A stretch of DNA of 36,287 bases from an uncultured Spirochaetaceae bacterium (GCA_902783245.1 CACZQF010000090.1:1-36287), one strand, 5' to 3'; shown: positions 9,010 to 16,666, counted from the stretch's first letter. Notes: generated by a model from the sequence alone, not told the origin. A program made the numbers and translations.

Positions 9010-10333
9010 ACGCTTCCTTTGCGATATATTCTTTATATTTCAGCTCAGTTGAAAAAATCGAGCGCCAGCCGTCTGCGCTGATTTTTATAGGGTACAGCAG
9101 CGCTGAAAGGTTCATCTGGCCTTTATGCATCTTGCGGCATTTCCAGAATGAGTCTGTTTCGCCCAGATAATCCACCTCAAGCACGTTTTTTATTCCCCAC
9201 AGGTAGAACGGCAGTGCGGGAAGCGTTATATAATCTTTGACGGATTCAATTTTTTCTTTGATTCCTGATATGATCCTGCGCGAGGATGGTTTTTCTACGA
9301 ACGGCGTGCGCTTTTCATAATACAGGTTCAGCAGCTCCGTATCCTCTCCGGTCATCATGGCGCATTTTATGCCGGGATATTTTTTCTTGAGCGCTTCAAA
9401 AAGCTCACGGTACAATGCGATGATCGGCCGGGCGATTTCGCGGAACCGGATGTGCGCGCGTGTACGGATTTCTTCAGAAAGCGGCGCAAGCATGGCGTCA
9501 AGGTATTTTTCATAGGATGCATCGACAATCGGTATGGTCAGGCAGGAATTGGTTGCCTGCGCAAGCTCGAACAGATAGAGGATGCTGTCATACTCTTCGG
9601 TGGTAAGGAGCGTTTTATGACTTTGGAATGAAACGTCAGCAACGGCTTCGGCATTCTTTTTGGTGAATTCCGCTTCCTGTGAGACCAGTTCGCCGGAGTT
9701 CTTGCGTCGGGTGGTAAAATCGAATATGCGCTGGCTGCCGTCTTTGAGCGTCCAGATCATGTCCACTTCATATTCGCCGAAAAAACAGGGACCGCCGGTA
9801 ATCGCCGTTTCTTCACCGCGAGATACAGCCTGTGCAAAATCTTCCAGTCCGGCGGTAAAATACGGCATCTGGCTGCGGTACGGCCATGCTGTATGCTTGA
9901 ACTGCGGGATTTTTTTTTCAACGGCGGCGCTGTCGTTTATTTCCATAAAGGTTTTGTAGACAAGGGCAACGGGGGCGCTGCCTCTACGCAGCATCGCTTT
10001 TGAGATCAGCTCCTTTTTCTGGGTACGCAGCGTTTTTATTCTGTTCTGATTTGCAATGGTGGTTCCGGTATCTTTATAGTTTTTGATTTCAGCATTGATT
10101 TTTTCAGCTTCGCGCTTGTCATCGCCTTCTAGAAACTGCTCTGCTTCATTCAGAGGAATGTCACCTGTAGATACTGTTTCAAAAAAGTTTGATGCGCTGA
10201 ACGGCCATCGGACAACATCGTTAGGGGTGTCCTTGTAGATTGTATTTTCCTGCTTGATACTGAATGCTGCCAGCAGACTTTGTATGGAGTAGACGTCGTT
10301 TCCATGAATGTACGTGTATTCTTCACCGTGCAT
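8996..10333 (-). CDS. Unknown 445-aa protein heading the sensor-MFS/SpoIIE operon
   Basis: I do not recognise a family. The protein is soluble, with no signal peptide or membrane segment. It has a charged helical stretch near residues 65-115 (EGDDKREAEKINAEIKNYKD onward) and a mixed alpha/beta remainder with aromatic-rich pieces such as LPFYLWGIKNVLEVDYLGE and DSFWKCRKMHKGQ near the C-terminus. The DFTTRRKNSGE segment and IKCAMMTGEDTELL might be ligand- or substrate-contacting loops, but that is a guess. Start ATG 10333 is preceded by AGG and a promoter-like TTACAT-N17-TAGAAT. It overlaps the downstream sensor-MFS gene by 14 bases, so the two are translationally coupled and probably functionally linked. 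Confidence 0.7.
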   Translation of the reverse strand: MHGEEYTYIHGNDVYSIQSLLAAFSIKQENTIYKDTPNDVVRWPFSASNFFETVSTGDIPLNEAEQFLEGDDKREAEKINAEIKNYKDTGTTIANQNRIKTLRTQKKELISKAMLRRGSAPVALVYKTFMEINDSAAVEKKIPQFKHTAWPYRSQMPYFTAGLEDFAQAVSRGEETAITGGPCFFGEYEVDMIWTLKDGSQRIFDFTTRRKNSGELVSQEAEFTKKNAEAVADVSFQSHKTLLTTEEYDSILYLFELAQATNSCLTIPIVDASYEKYLDAMLAPLSEEIRTRAHIRFREIARPIIALYRELFEALKKKYPGIKCAMMTGEDTELLNLYYEKRTPFVEKPSSRRIISGIKEKIESVKDYITLPALPFYLWGIKNVLEVDYLGETDSFWKCRKMHKGQMNLSALLYPIKISADGWRSIFSTELKYKEYIAKEAYGTR

Positions 10334-10351
10334 GTATAATACCTATTTTAT

Positions 10352-10380
10352 ATTATTCTAACATAGAACTGGTAAATATG
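10352..10380 (-). promoter_or_regulatory. Promoter of the 445-aa protein / sensor-MFS / SpoIIE operon
   Basis: Minus-strand TTACAT, a 17-base spacer and TAGAAT lie about 20-45 bases upstream of the ATG at 10333. The area is AT-rich. Edges are approximate. Confidence 0.45.
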
Positions 10381-10452
10381 TAATGTAGATTACAGTGTTT
10401 TAGCTGTATTATGACGGTGCGGACATACGCAGGCATACATAAAGTGCGCGGG

Positions 10453-10495
10453 ATAAAAAAAACGGCAGTCTTCAGACCGCGTCTGCTGACTGCCG
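10453..10495 (-). terminator. Intrinsic terminator of the GNAT gene
   Basis: On the minus strand CGGCAGTC pairs with GACTGCCG, with an inner CAGAC/GTCTG stem, followed by eight T residues (A-run at 10455-10462 on the plus strand). It lies 21 bases after the GNAT stop. Confidence 0.9.
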
Positions 10496-10515
10496 GCGGC
10501 TTTATACGTCAGTTT

Positions 10516-11145
10516 TTAGAAAAGCTGGCCTGGAAGTACAAGCTTTTCTTTTTTGGGAAACTGCGCATCAAACGTTTCGAATGCGTCCGGCTGCTCTTCT
10601 GCAATGAAATAAGCTTTCGGCGGCGCATATTCACCGGTAATTCCGTTCAGAAAACCTTGCTGCAATTCCTTGCACAAAAAGAAGCCTGCATCGGCTCCTT
10701 CGGGAAGTTCGTGGTACCGGATGCCGAACTTGGAGGCAACGTCGAATCCGCTTTTTCCGTAGAAAGCGATATTGCCCTCAAAGCATACTGCACCGTATCC
10801 CTGCTCAGCGGCTTTTTCCAGTGAAAAATCCAGCAGGGCTTTTCCGTAACCTTTGCGCTTCAGATCATTTGCAATACAGATCGGCCCCATGGCCAGAATC
10901 GGAAATGGTGTTCCTGAATCCAGCGTGACCTCCGCCTTAACAAATACATTCTGACCGATTATCCTTCCGTCCTGCTCCATGACGAATGCAAGCTCTGGAA
11001 TAAAGGCTTTGTCATTCCTCAGATGGTGAAGCACGAAATGCTCTGTGCATCCCGGACGGTAGACATTCCAAAAAGATTCACGGACTAGATTTTCAACTTC
11101 TGCATAGTCAGCAGGAGTTTCCAGACGAATAGTATACTGTGTCAT
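10516..11145 (-). CDS. GNAT-family N-acetyltransferase (YhbS-like)
   Basis: The 209-aa protein has a typical GNAT core. Beta4/alpha3 motif A reads CIANDLKRKGYGKALLDFSL (residues 90-109), with the acetyl-CoA loop RKGYGK at 97-102, and it is followed by GYGAVCFEGNIAFYGKSGFDVAS, as in YhbS-like acetyltransferases. I chose ATG 11145 (MTQYTIRLE) because CGAGGA lies eight bases upstream; an ATG 14 codons earlier has no ribosome site and would lie inside the leader hairpin. It transfers acetyl from acetyl-CoA to an unknown amine. The long leader with its own promoter, leader peptide and terminator-like stem (11188-11351) suggests expression controlled by premature termination, a style often seen with antibiotic-response genes; no drug substrate is shown. 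Confidence 0.85.
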   Translation of the reverse strand: MTQYTIRLETPADYAEVENLVRESFWNVYRPGCTEHFVLHHLRNDKAFIPELAFVMEQDGRIIGQNVFVKAEVTLDSGTPFPILAMGPICIANDLKRKGYGKALLDFSLEKAAEQGYGAVCFEGNIAFYGKSGFDVASKFGIRYHELPEGADAGFFLCKELQQGFLNGITGEYAPPKAYFIAEEQPDAFETFDAQFPKKEKLVLPGQLF

Positions 11146-11177
11146 TTTATGTTCCTCGTAATTCAAAATTGTAAAAT

Positions 11178-11240
11178 GAAAAAACAACCTTGAGAGGCGG
11201 CACTGACGTGCACTGATATTATCCTAGCCTCCCAAGGCTA
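11178..11240 (-). promoter_or_regulatory. Attenuator-like hairpins in the GNAT leader
   Basis: On the minus-strand RNA, CCUUGGGAGGC (11237-11227) can pair with GCCUCUCAAGG (11198-11188) over 11 positions with one G-U pair, directly followed by UUGUUUUUUC: a terminator shape 32 bases before the gene start. The first arm also forms a small competing hairpin UAGCCU-UGGG-AGGCUA (11240-11225), which includes the stop codon of the leader peptide. The two folds exclude each other. Confidence 0.6.
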
Positions 11241-11273
11241 ACGGACAATATCCATTGTGTTTGAATAGAACAT
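11238..11273 (-). CDS. Leader peptide MFYSNTMDIVR upstream of the GNAT gene
   Basis: An 11-codon reading frame starts at ATG 11273 with a strong AGGAG five bases upstream (11279-11283) and ends with TAG at 11240-11238. It is inside the transcript predicted from the promoter at 11323-11351. The stop codon is the first triplet of the small hairpin that competes with the terminator stem, which is the expected geometry for ribosome-mediated attenuation. No runs of a single regulatory amino acid are seen, so an amino-acid starvation signal is unlikely; ribosome stalling is the alternative. It is too short to support as a protein on its own. Confidence 0.5.
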   Translation of the reverse strand: MFYSNTMDIVR

Positions 11274-11322
11274 CCAAACTCCTGTAATATAAGTTTCCAT
11301 GCTGTACAGCAGGATTAAGACA

Positions 11323-11351
11323 ATTATATAGAAAAGACTGCAGCGGAGCAA
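11323..11351 (-). promoter_or_regulatory. Strong promoter of the GNAT transcript
   Basis: On the minus strand TTGCTC (11351-11346), a 17-base spacer and consensus TATAAT (11328-11323). The predicted start near 11316 gives a leader of about 170 bases before the GNAT ATG. Confidence 0.75.
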
Positions 11352-11413
11352 GCGGTGAGGTCAGAAACTGTGATGCAGGAAAAGACGTGCGGGAATCGTG
11401 TGCTGCCTGCGTA

Positions 11414-12202
11414 TCAGCCGAGCGCTACGTCAAGCACCATCATGAGCGCAAAACCTGCGGCAAATCCGATCGTGCAGATATCCGTTTTTTCTTCGCGGAC
11501 CGCTTCGGGAATCAGTTCCTCAATGACTACATATATCATGGCACCAGCGGCAAACGCCAGCAGGTACGGTAAAAACGGAAGTATAAGCGATGTGAGCAGT
11601 ATGGTAACTCCCGCGGCGACGGGCTCTACTGCGCCGGAAAGCGTTCCGTATACAAACGAGCGCAGCTTACTGTTGCCTTCAGCTCTGAGCGGCATGGAAA
11701 TGATCGCGCCTTCTGGAAAATTCTGAAGCGCAATACCGAGCGAAAGGGCAAGCGCGCCTGCCGCCGTGATTTCAGAACCTCCGGTTAAAAAACTTGCGAT
11801 TACAACGCCTACGGCCATCCCTTCGGGGATATTGTGCAGCGTGACGGCAAAAACAAGCATCATGGTGCGGCTGAGCTTGTCAACGGAGGATCTGGGGCCT
11901 TCTGGCGTCTGCGCCATGGCGTGCAGGTGCGGCGTAATTCGATCCAGCAGGAATAGAAATGATACGCCGAGCGTAAAGCCGATCAGCGCGGGCAGAAATG
12001 CCAGCCGGCCGAGTGCTTGTGAAAGCTCCATTGCGGGTATCAGCAGTGACCATACGCTTGCGGCAGTCATTACGCCCGCCGCGAATCCGAGTAGTGCCCG
12101 TTGAACCGTATCGTTCATCCCGCGCTTCATAAAAAAGACGCATGTCGCGCCCAGCGTTGTTCCTAAAAACGGAATCAAAAGTCCCAGATAAACGGTGCTC
12201 AT
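11414..12202 (-). CDS. ZIP-family divalent metal transporter (GufA/ZupT-like)
   Basis: The 262-aa integral membrane protein has about eight helices and the two signature metal-binding motifs HNIPEG (123-128) and QNFPEG (160-165) in the fourth and fifth helices. A His-containing loop (TPHLHAM) precedes them. ZIP proteins move Zn2+, Fe2+ or Mn2+ into the cytoplasm. Start ATG 12202 has no clear Shine-Dalgarno. An AT-rich stretch (TTTATATATAA) sits just upstream, so it may have its own promoter, although the HMA-like gene ends only 46 bases earlier on the same strand. Together with the upstream P-type ATPase this would pair an importer with an exporter; the shared metal is not known. Confidence 0.92.
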   Translation of the reverse strand: MSTVYLGLLIPFLGTTLGATCVFFMKRGMNDTVQRALLGFAAGVMTAASVWSLLIPAMELSQALGRLAFLPALIGFTLGVSFLFLLDRITPHLHAMAQTPEGPRSSVDKLSRTMMLVFAVTLHNIPEGMAVGVVIASFLTGGSEITAAGALALSLGIALQNFPEGAIISMPLRAEGNSKLRSFVYGTLSGAVEPVAAGVTILLTSLILPFLPYLLAFAAGAMIYVVIEELIPEAVREEKTDICTIGFAAGFALMMVLDVALG

Positions 12203-12248
12203 ATGGTCAGTGTAGCATGTTTTATATATAAACGATATCTATTGATGG

Positions 12249-12548
12249 CTACAAATCCAGATTTTTCAGCTCATCGAGCATTGAAAGAATCTGTTCCCGG
12301 TTTGTACCGTCAAACCGTTCTGCCTCTTTTGCCAGCCGCAGAAAAAAATCTTGCATTGAAACCAGTTTTTCCATTGGAACTTTTGCCGGATTGTATTCAA
12401 TAAGTACACTTCCCGTTATGGGGTTGTGTTCCACGTGGGTCACCGCATCAGATTTTTGCAGGATGGCCTGTGCTTTTTCAACCATATCTGTTTCTTTAAA
12501 AATCGGTGCGCGCAGGCGTACTCTTCCGGGGAAAAAACTCGTGATCAT
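12249..12548 (-). CDS. Stand-alone HMA-like domain protein next to a P-type ATPase
   Basis: The 99-aa protein starts MITSFFPGRVRLRAP and contains VTHVEHNPITGSVLIEYNP, the pattern of the HMA_2 variant of the heavy-metal-associated fold. It lacks the CxxC metal site of classic HMA domains. The N-terminus of the neighbouring ATPase has the same kind of domain (HHSLPGRIRVHYD), so this may be a detached regulatory or docking domain. Its ATG overlaps the ATPase stop as ATGA (12545-12548) with AAGGA eight bases upstream, so translation is coupled. The C-terminal 35 residues are a charged helix. Confidence 0.8.
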   Translation of the reverse strand: MITSFFPGRVRLRAPIFKETDMVEKAQAILQKSDAVTHVEHNPITGSVLIEYNPAKVPMEKLVSMQDFFLRLAKEAERFDGTNREQILSMLDELKNLDL

Positions 12549-14635
12549 TTTAGAATTCCTTTCATTGCCTGTATACTGATTCCTACTGTAGTTGAGTTAT
12601 GCAAGACTGCGGCAAGCTGAGGCGATATAAGCCCGAGTACGCCGAGAATAAGCAGGAGTGAATTTACTTCTATTATAACAGCATTGTTTTTATTGATTTT
12701 CTGAACCAGTTCCTGCCCGAGCTGGCGTGTCATAGCTACATTGTGGAGTCCGCCTTCTGAAAGCACAATGTCGGCTGTGTCACTGGCTATGGATGAACTT
12801 CCTTCGATGGCGATTCCTACATCTGCAGCGCTTAGAGCAGGCGCATCGTTGATACCGTCTCCAAGCATAATTACTTTGTTTCCGAACGATTTTTCTTTTT
12901 CTATGAGTGAAACTTTATCTTCCGGAAGTGCCTGCGCATAGTATGCATCCAAGCCCGCTATGGCTGCGATTTTTTTTGCGGCACCCTCAGTGTCGCCTGT
13001 AATCATTACACAGCGGCGGATACCGGTTGCTTTGAGCCGTTTGATAACGTCTGCTGCTTCCGGTCGAACAGGATCACCGATAGCTAGTACGCCTGCAAGC
13101 TTGCCGTCATATGAAAGATACAGAAGCGAGCGGCCGGTACTAAACGATTCTTCCTGTATGGATCGGACCACTTCGTTTACCGGAATTTTTTCATCATCAA
13201 AGATAAAATGCGCGCTTCCGATCCGTACTTTTTTTTCTTCGATCATTGAGGCGATGCCATGCGCCACAATATATTCAACTTTTGTATGCACTTCAGGATG
13301 AAGCAGCTGTTTGTCCGCAGCAAGAGCGACTACTGCGCGGCCGAGCGGATGCGGGAAATGTTCCTCAAGGCATGCTGCCGTCTGCAGTACAAATTCTTCA
13401 GTAAAGCCTTTCATAGGATAGATTTTTTCTACAGTGGGAGTAGCAAAGGTAAGTGTACCGGTTTTATCAAAGACCACTGTATCTGCTTCAGCACATGCTT
13501 CCAGATACTTTCCGCCTTTTACACTGATCCCGAGCGCTGCGGCTTCTTTCATGGCGGAAAGCACTGCAATCGGGGCGGCAAGCTTCATTGCACAGGAATA
13601 ATCTACCATGAGTGTGGACATGGTTTTTGTCATGTTTCGTGTAAGAAGCCATGTAAGTCCTGCAAGTGCAAAATTGAACGGAACGATTTTCTCTGCCAGT
13701 AGTTCTGAACGGCGCTGTGCTTCTGCCTTCAGATTCTGGGAATTATCTATCATCTGAATAATGTTCTGGACTTTTGTGTCACGGCCTGTTGTTCGTGTAC
13801 GGATGATAAGCTCACCCTCTGAAAGAATTGTACCTGCAAACACTCCGCTGCCTGCTTTCTTTTCTACCGGGAGTGATTCACCTGTGATGCTTGCTTGATT
13901 GACCATGCCTTCACCATGTTCAACTGTACCGTCACAGGGAATCATGCTTCCGCTGCGGACAATAGCAAGATCGCCTTTCTTCAGGGCTTCGGCAGGAATA
14001 GTCTTTTCTTCTCTACCCTCAAGGATGTGTACCGGTTCATCTGAAATCAGGAGTTTATGTGCAAGGTTACCGTATGAAGTACGTTTCGTGATGTCCTCAA
14101 TATCTTCTCCCAGCTGCAGCAGCATTGATATTGAGCTGGCAGTATTCGTATTTCCTGTGAGCGATGCAACGGTAAGCGCCGTGGCATCGAGCATCTGAGT
14201 GCTGAAGATTTTACGTTCATGCTGAAATGTTCCAAGCGCGCTGATTATACGCGGAACAATACTTTTTAACAGCAGGAGCTTCCTGATGGGCAGAGGAAGC
14301 ATTTTCTTGAAGAAGTAATCGATGAGTGTAGAAATAAAAATACTCATGATACTTTCTGTGATCGGTATTTGCGCTACCGCTTCAAGCAGCTTTTTGTCGT
14401 TAAGGTATTTTGGACCGAGCGCTTTGAACAGATTTTCGATTTCTGCCTGAGAAATAACGTCGGGGTCAAAGATGATAAGATATGATCCAATATTTGTATT
14501 TATGGAAATATCGGCGATACCATTCTGAACGGCAATCAGACTTTGTGCAAGAACAGCCTGTCTGGGAGAAAGTTCGCTCATATCATAATGGACACGAATT
14601 CTCCCCGGCAGGGAATGATGAATGATGGCGGTCAC
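12545..14635 (-). CDS. P1B-type heavy-metal-translocating ATPase with SCAMK and HNST motifs
   Basis: The 696-aa protein has an N-terminal HMA_2-like domain without CxxC (about 1-70), the actuator TGES (251-254), a membrane metal site DYSCAMK (345-351) in place of the usual CPC, the phosphorylated Asp390 in DKTGTLT, the P1B-specific His-Pro pair (429-430), TGD (546-548) and GDGINDAP (592-599). The last membrane segment holds HNSTTVGIS (679-687), a pattern associated with the CtpC-like branch rather than Cu or Zn/Cd pumps. It is expected to export a transition metal, perhaps Mn2+, Fe2+ or Co2+, but the ion is inferred weakly. The start is GTG at 14635, six bases after the small upstream gene, with AAAAGG nearby. 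ATPase, HMA protein and probably ZIP form one operon. Confidence 0.9.
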   Translation of the reverse strand: MTAIIHHSLPGRIRVHYDMSELSPRQAVLAQSLIAVQNGIADISINTNIGSYLIIFDPDVISQAEIENLFKALGPKYLNDKKLLEAVAQIPITESIMSIFISTLIDYFFKKMLPLPIRKLLLLKSIVPRIISALGTFQHERKIFSTQMLDATALTVASLTGNTNTASSISMLLQLGEDIEDITKRTSYGNLAHKLLISDEPVHILEGREEKTIPAEALKKGDLAIVRSGSMIPCDGTVEHGEGMVNQASITGESLPVEKKAGSGVFAGTILSEGELIIRTRTTGRDTKVQNIIQMIDNSQNLKAEAQRRSELLAEKIVPFNFALAGLTWLLTRNMTKTMSTLMVDYSCAMKLAAPIAVLSAMKEAAALGISVKGGKYLEACAEADTVVFDKTGTLTFATPTVEKIYPMKGFTEEFVLQTAACLEEHFPHPLGRAVVALAADKQLLHPEVHTKVEYIVAHGIASMIEEKKVRIGSAHFIFDDEKIPVNEVVRSIQEESFSTGRSLLYLSYDGKLAGVLAIGDPVRPEAADVIKRLKATGIRRCVMITGDTEGAAKKIAAIAGLDAYYAQALPEDKVSLIEKEKSFGNKVIMLGDGINDAPALSAADVGIAIEGSSSIASDTADIVLSEGGLHNVAMTRQLGQELVQKINKNNAVIIEVNSLLLILGVLGLISPQLAAVLHNSTTVGISIQAMKGILK

Positions 14636-14640
14636 GGCGA

Positions 14641-14874
14641 TTATGCCTTTTTGGCAGCCGCTTTTTTCTGGTTGTTATATTTTGCTTCTGCTACAATATC
14701 CTGCGCGTCTTCTTTTACGCTTTCAGCGAAAGCAGCAGCTTCATCTTTTAACTGAAGTCCTTTGCCGACTACAGAAGCGCATGCTTTTTTGAATGCAGGA
14801 GTTTTAATCAAAGTGACCGCTGCGACTCCTGCAGCGACACCAACACCAAATGCAACCCATTTGTTAGAGAACAT
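14641..14874 (-). CDS. Small single-pass membrane protein (DUF6110-like)
   Basis: The 77-aa protein begins MFSNKWVAFGVGVAAGVAAV, a Gly/Ala-rich membrane segment, followed by a Lys-rich amphipathic helix (KTPAFKKAC, then KDEAAAFAESVKEDAQDIVAEAK) and a basic tail. It resembles the small DUF6110-type proteins found beside heavy-metal P-type ATPases, and that is the case here. I chose ATG 14874, which has GTGAGG upstream at suitable distance; a GTG two codons earlier would overlap that site. It is the first gene after a consensus promoter and sits five bases before the ATPase. A role as ATPase partner or cytoplasmic delivery factor is inference. Confidence 0.7.
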   Translation of the reverse strand: MFSNKWVAFGVGVAAGVAAVTLIKTPAFKKACASVVGKGLQLKDEAAAFAESVKEDAQDIVAEAKYNNQKKAAAKKA

Positions 14875-14903
14875 AAGCACCTCACTTAATTATACTTGCA
14901 TAA

Positions 14904-14932
14904 ATAATATTACGTTTCAAATTACCTGTCAA
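14904..14932 (-). promoter_or_regulatory. Consensus promoter of the metal ATPase operon
   Basis: On the minus strand TTGACA (14932-14927), 17 bases, TATTAT (14909-14904). This is one of the best sigma-70 promoters in the window. Confidence 0.85.
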
Positions 14933-14947
14933 CAACTTGTTTTAGCA

Positions 14948-14964
14948 AATATTAATGATAATAT
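14948..14964. promoter_or_regulatory. AT-rich dyad upstream of the metal ATPase promoter
   Basis: The sequence ATATTA-ATGA-TAATAT is an inverted repeat just upstream of the -35 box of the ATPase operon. It has the base make-up of a Fur/MntR-type operator but does not match a known consensus closely. It lies in the gap shared with the divergent methyltransferase gene. Confidence 0.3.
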
Positions 14965-15103
14965 GCATAGGCATAACAAAACAATTTGACACGCACAGAT
15001 ATTGGTAGAGGCTTACTGTTTATATTGTAGTTGCATATTGCTAACATTTGTAATATGTGATATACATCAAATATAATGGCTGAGCATTTAGAGGAGATAT
15101 AAG

Positions 15104-15898
15104 ATGACATTACAGCTTGGTGATGTAGAAACTACGGCACTTATTCCGGTGGCAATACGGGCGAGTGAAACTCTGCGGAAAAATGCTCGTATACATGATG
15201 ACATTGCAGTACAGATTATCCGGCAGCTGGAAACAGATACTGCGCCGTTTGACAAATTTTTTTCGCATGAAGGGGTGATTTCCCGTACAATAATGCTTGA
15301 CCGGATGCTCAATACATTTATCAAGGAACATCCGGATGCGGTGATCGTAAACTTGGGTGCCGGGTTTGACGATCGTTTTTCCCGAGTAGATAATGGTACG
15401 ATTTCTTGGTTTGACATTGATCTGCCGGATTCTATTGCTGCCCGGAAAAAAGTTTTTTCAGCGCGAGACCGTGTCACTATGATAGCAGGAAATATTCTGA
15501 CTGATGAGTGGACGGCACAGGTAAAAGCTGAAGTCCTGCGGAAAAATGCGCCGGTACTTTTTTTGGCCGAAGGTCTGTTCATGTATTTTTCGCTTGAGGA
15601 AATAGGATCGTTTCTTACTGTGTTAAAGACGAATTTTGCCAGCGGAACGCTTATAGCCGAGATGAATAATCCGCTGATGGTCAAAAATCAGAAATTACAT
15701 GACACGGTAAAAGCGACGAATGCCGTGTTTAGAAGCGGCACGAAATCAGGTAAAGAACTGTGTGCGCTTTGTAACGGTATCCGCTTTGTCGGTGAACACA
15801 GCCTGAACGAAGAAATGAAAAAATATTCTTTCTGCGGATGGCTGTTCGGGACGATCTTCCCTAAAATAAATGATCGACTGGCAACCTTTTTGTGGTAG
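15104..15898 (+). CDS. Class I SAM-dependent methyltransferase of the LCM/PPM family
   Basis: The 264-aa protein has the SAM site NLGAGFDDR (83-91), an acidic strand end SWFDIDLP (101-108) and EGLFMYF (about 155-161), all typical of the leucine carboxyl methyltransferase (Ppm1/TcmP-like) family. Members methylate carboxyl or hydroxyl groups of small molecules or proteins. Start ATG 15104 has GAGGAG eight bases upstream. Candidate promoters overlap upstream (TTGCTA-N17-TATACA, or TTGTAA-N18-TATAAT at about 15049-15078). It lies next to a TetR-controlled ABC exporter pair, so a role in modifying an exported compound is possible but unproven. It is AT-richer than the flanking genes. Confidence 0.85.
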   Translation: MTLQLGDVETTALIPVAIRASETLRKNARIHDDIAVQIIRQLETDTAPFDKFFSHEGVISRTIMLDRMLNTFIKEHPDAVIVNLGAGFDDRFSRVDNGTISWFDIDLPDSIAARKKVFSARDRVTMIAGNILTDEWTAQVKAEVLRKNAPVLFLAEGLFMYFSLEEIGSFLTVLKTNFASGTLIAEMNNPLMVKNQKLHDTVKATNAVFRSGTKSGKELCALCNGIRFVGEHSLNEEMKKYSFCGWLFGTIFPKINDRLATFLW

Positions 15899-15911
15899 CT
15901 TTTCAAGCGTA

Positions 15912-15938
15912 CATAACGCCGCGTAAAGCTGCGTTATG
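15912..15938. terminator. Bidirectional hairpin between convergent genes
   Basis: CATAACGC (15912-15919) pairs with GCGTTATG (15931-15938). It lies between the methyltransferase and TetR stops. There is no U-tract on either side, so termination is likely weak or factor-dependent. Confidence 0.4.
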
Positions 15939-15945
15939 GCAGATT

Positions 15946-16575
15946 CTATGAATGCTGCTGTCCGGGAACTTTAAGAACGCTGAACCATGCGGCCTGATAG
16001 AAGTCATGAAGTTCCCTTACACAGCGCAAGCCGTCTTCTCTGGAAATATCATGAACAATCAGTTCAAAGAGACCGGTGAATTCACCTGAGATTATCATAT
16101 GCTCAAGCATGGGCGAAAGCGAATAGGGAGTAAATCCCTGAGAACGGATTACATCATAAAAGGTATGGGTCAGCTCGATTTCAACCTCTACGATTTTGTG
16201 TATAAAATCTTCCCATTGCGTACCTTCTGAAGCATGTAAGATCAGCAGAAAAGCATCCTTGTGGTTATAGGCATATTCAAACATATCAATCATTCCTTGT
16301 AAGGAATAATCACCCATGTGCTGCGCCCATTCTGTTTTAGGAAGCGAAACAAATTCTTTGATGCAGCTGTCAAAAATAGTGCGCACATAATCCGCGTGCG
16401 GCTTTACCAGAGAGTCAAAAAGTTCTTCTTTGCTTTTATAATACCCGTAGAATGCACCTGTAGTAACTCCGGCCTTTTTTACGATTTCACGAAGCGAGGC
16501 TCCCCGGAATCCTTTTTCCAAGAATTCGGTTATTGCTATGTTGTGGATTTTTTCCAACGTAGTGTTTTCTGCCAT
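15946..16575 (-). CDS. TetR/AcrR-family transcriptional regulator
   Basis: The 209-aa protein has an N-terminal helix-turn-helix (about residues 25-46: GASLREIVKKAGVTTGAFYGYY, the classic TetR pattern) and a helical ligand-binding C-terminal domain. The longer frame beginning at 16638 would read through the operator region; I chose ATG 16575 (MAENTTLEK) as family members begin at this point. It lacks a Shine-Dalgarno but has TATACT exactly six bases upstream of ATG, so it is probably a leaderless message. It is divergent from the ABC exporter pair, and two near-identical 17-base dyads lie between the two promoters, so it most likely represses both itself and the exporter until a ligand binds. 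Confidence 0.9.
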   Translation of the reverse strand: MAENTTLEKIHNIAITEFLEKGFRGASLREIVKKAGVTTGAFYGYYKSKEELFDSLVKPHADYVRTIFDSCIKEFVSLPKTEWAQHMGDYSLQGMIDMFEYAYNHKDAFLLILHASEGTQWEDFIHKIVEVEIELTHTFYDVIRSQGFTPYSLSPMLEHMIISGEFTGLFELIVHDISREDGLRCVRELHDFYQAAWFSVLKVPGQQHS

Positions 16576-16581
16576 AATGAC

Positions 16582-16610
16582 AGTATAATATAACACTGCT
16601 ATATTGACAA
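16582..16610 (-). promoter_or_regulatory. TetR gene promoter (leaderless)
   Basis: On the minus strand TTGTCA, 17 bases, TATACT, then six bases to the ATG at 16575. The expected transcription start coincides with the start codon. It overlaps operator 1. Confidence 0.6.
16588..16604. promoter_or_regulatory. TetR operator 1
   Basis: ATATAACACTGCTATAT is a near-perfect dyad around a central C (seven of eight positions). It overlaps the TetR promoter spacer and abuts the -35 of the ABC promoter. Confidence 0.65.
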
Positions 16611-16632
16611 GTGTAACACTGTTATATACACT
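16604..16632 (+). promoter_or_regulatory. ABC exporter operon promoter
   Basis: TTGACA (16604-16609), 17 bases, TACACT (16627-16632). Operator 2 covers the spacer. The transcript would start near 16640, just before a GTTAG/CTAAC hairpin (16639-16654) and the AAGGAG of the first ABC gene. Confidence 0.75.
16611..16627. promoter_or_regulatory. TetR operator 2
   Basis: GTGTAACACTGTTATAT shares the core TAACACTG-TAT with operator 1 and is symmetric around the same central C (TAACA-C-TGTTA). The centres of the two sites are 23 bases apart, about two helical turns. Confidence 0.65.
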
Positions 16633-16666
16633 ATTCATGTTAGTTTAAGCTAACAAGGAGTATTAA

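Noticed and set aside
16576-16638. Longer N-terminus of the TetR protein
   Set aside because: It would encode the operator region, and the family starts at the later ATG.
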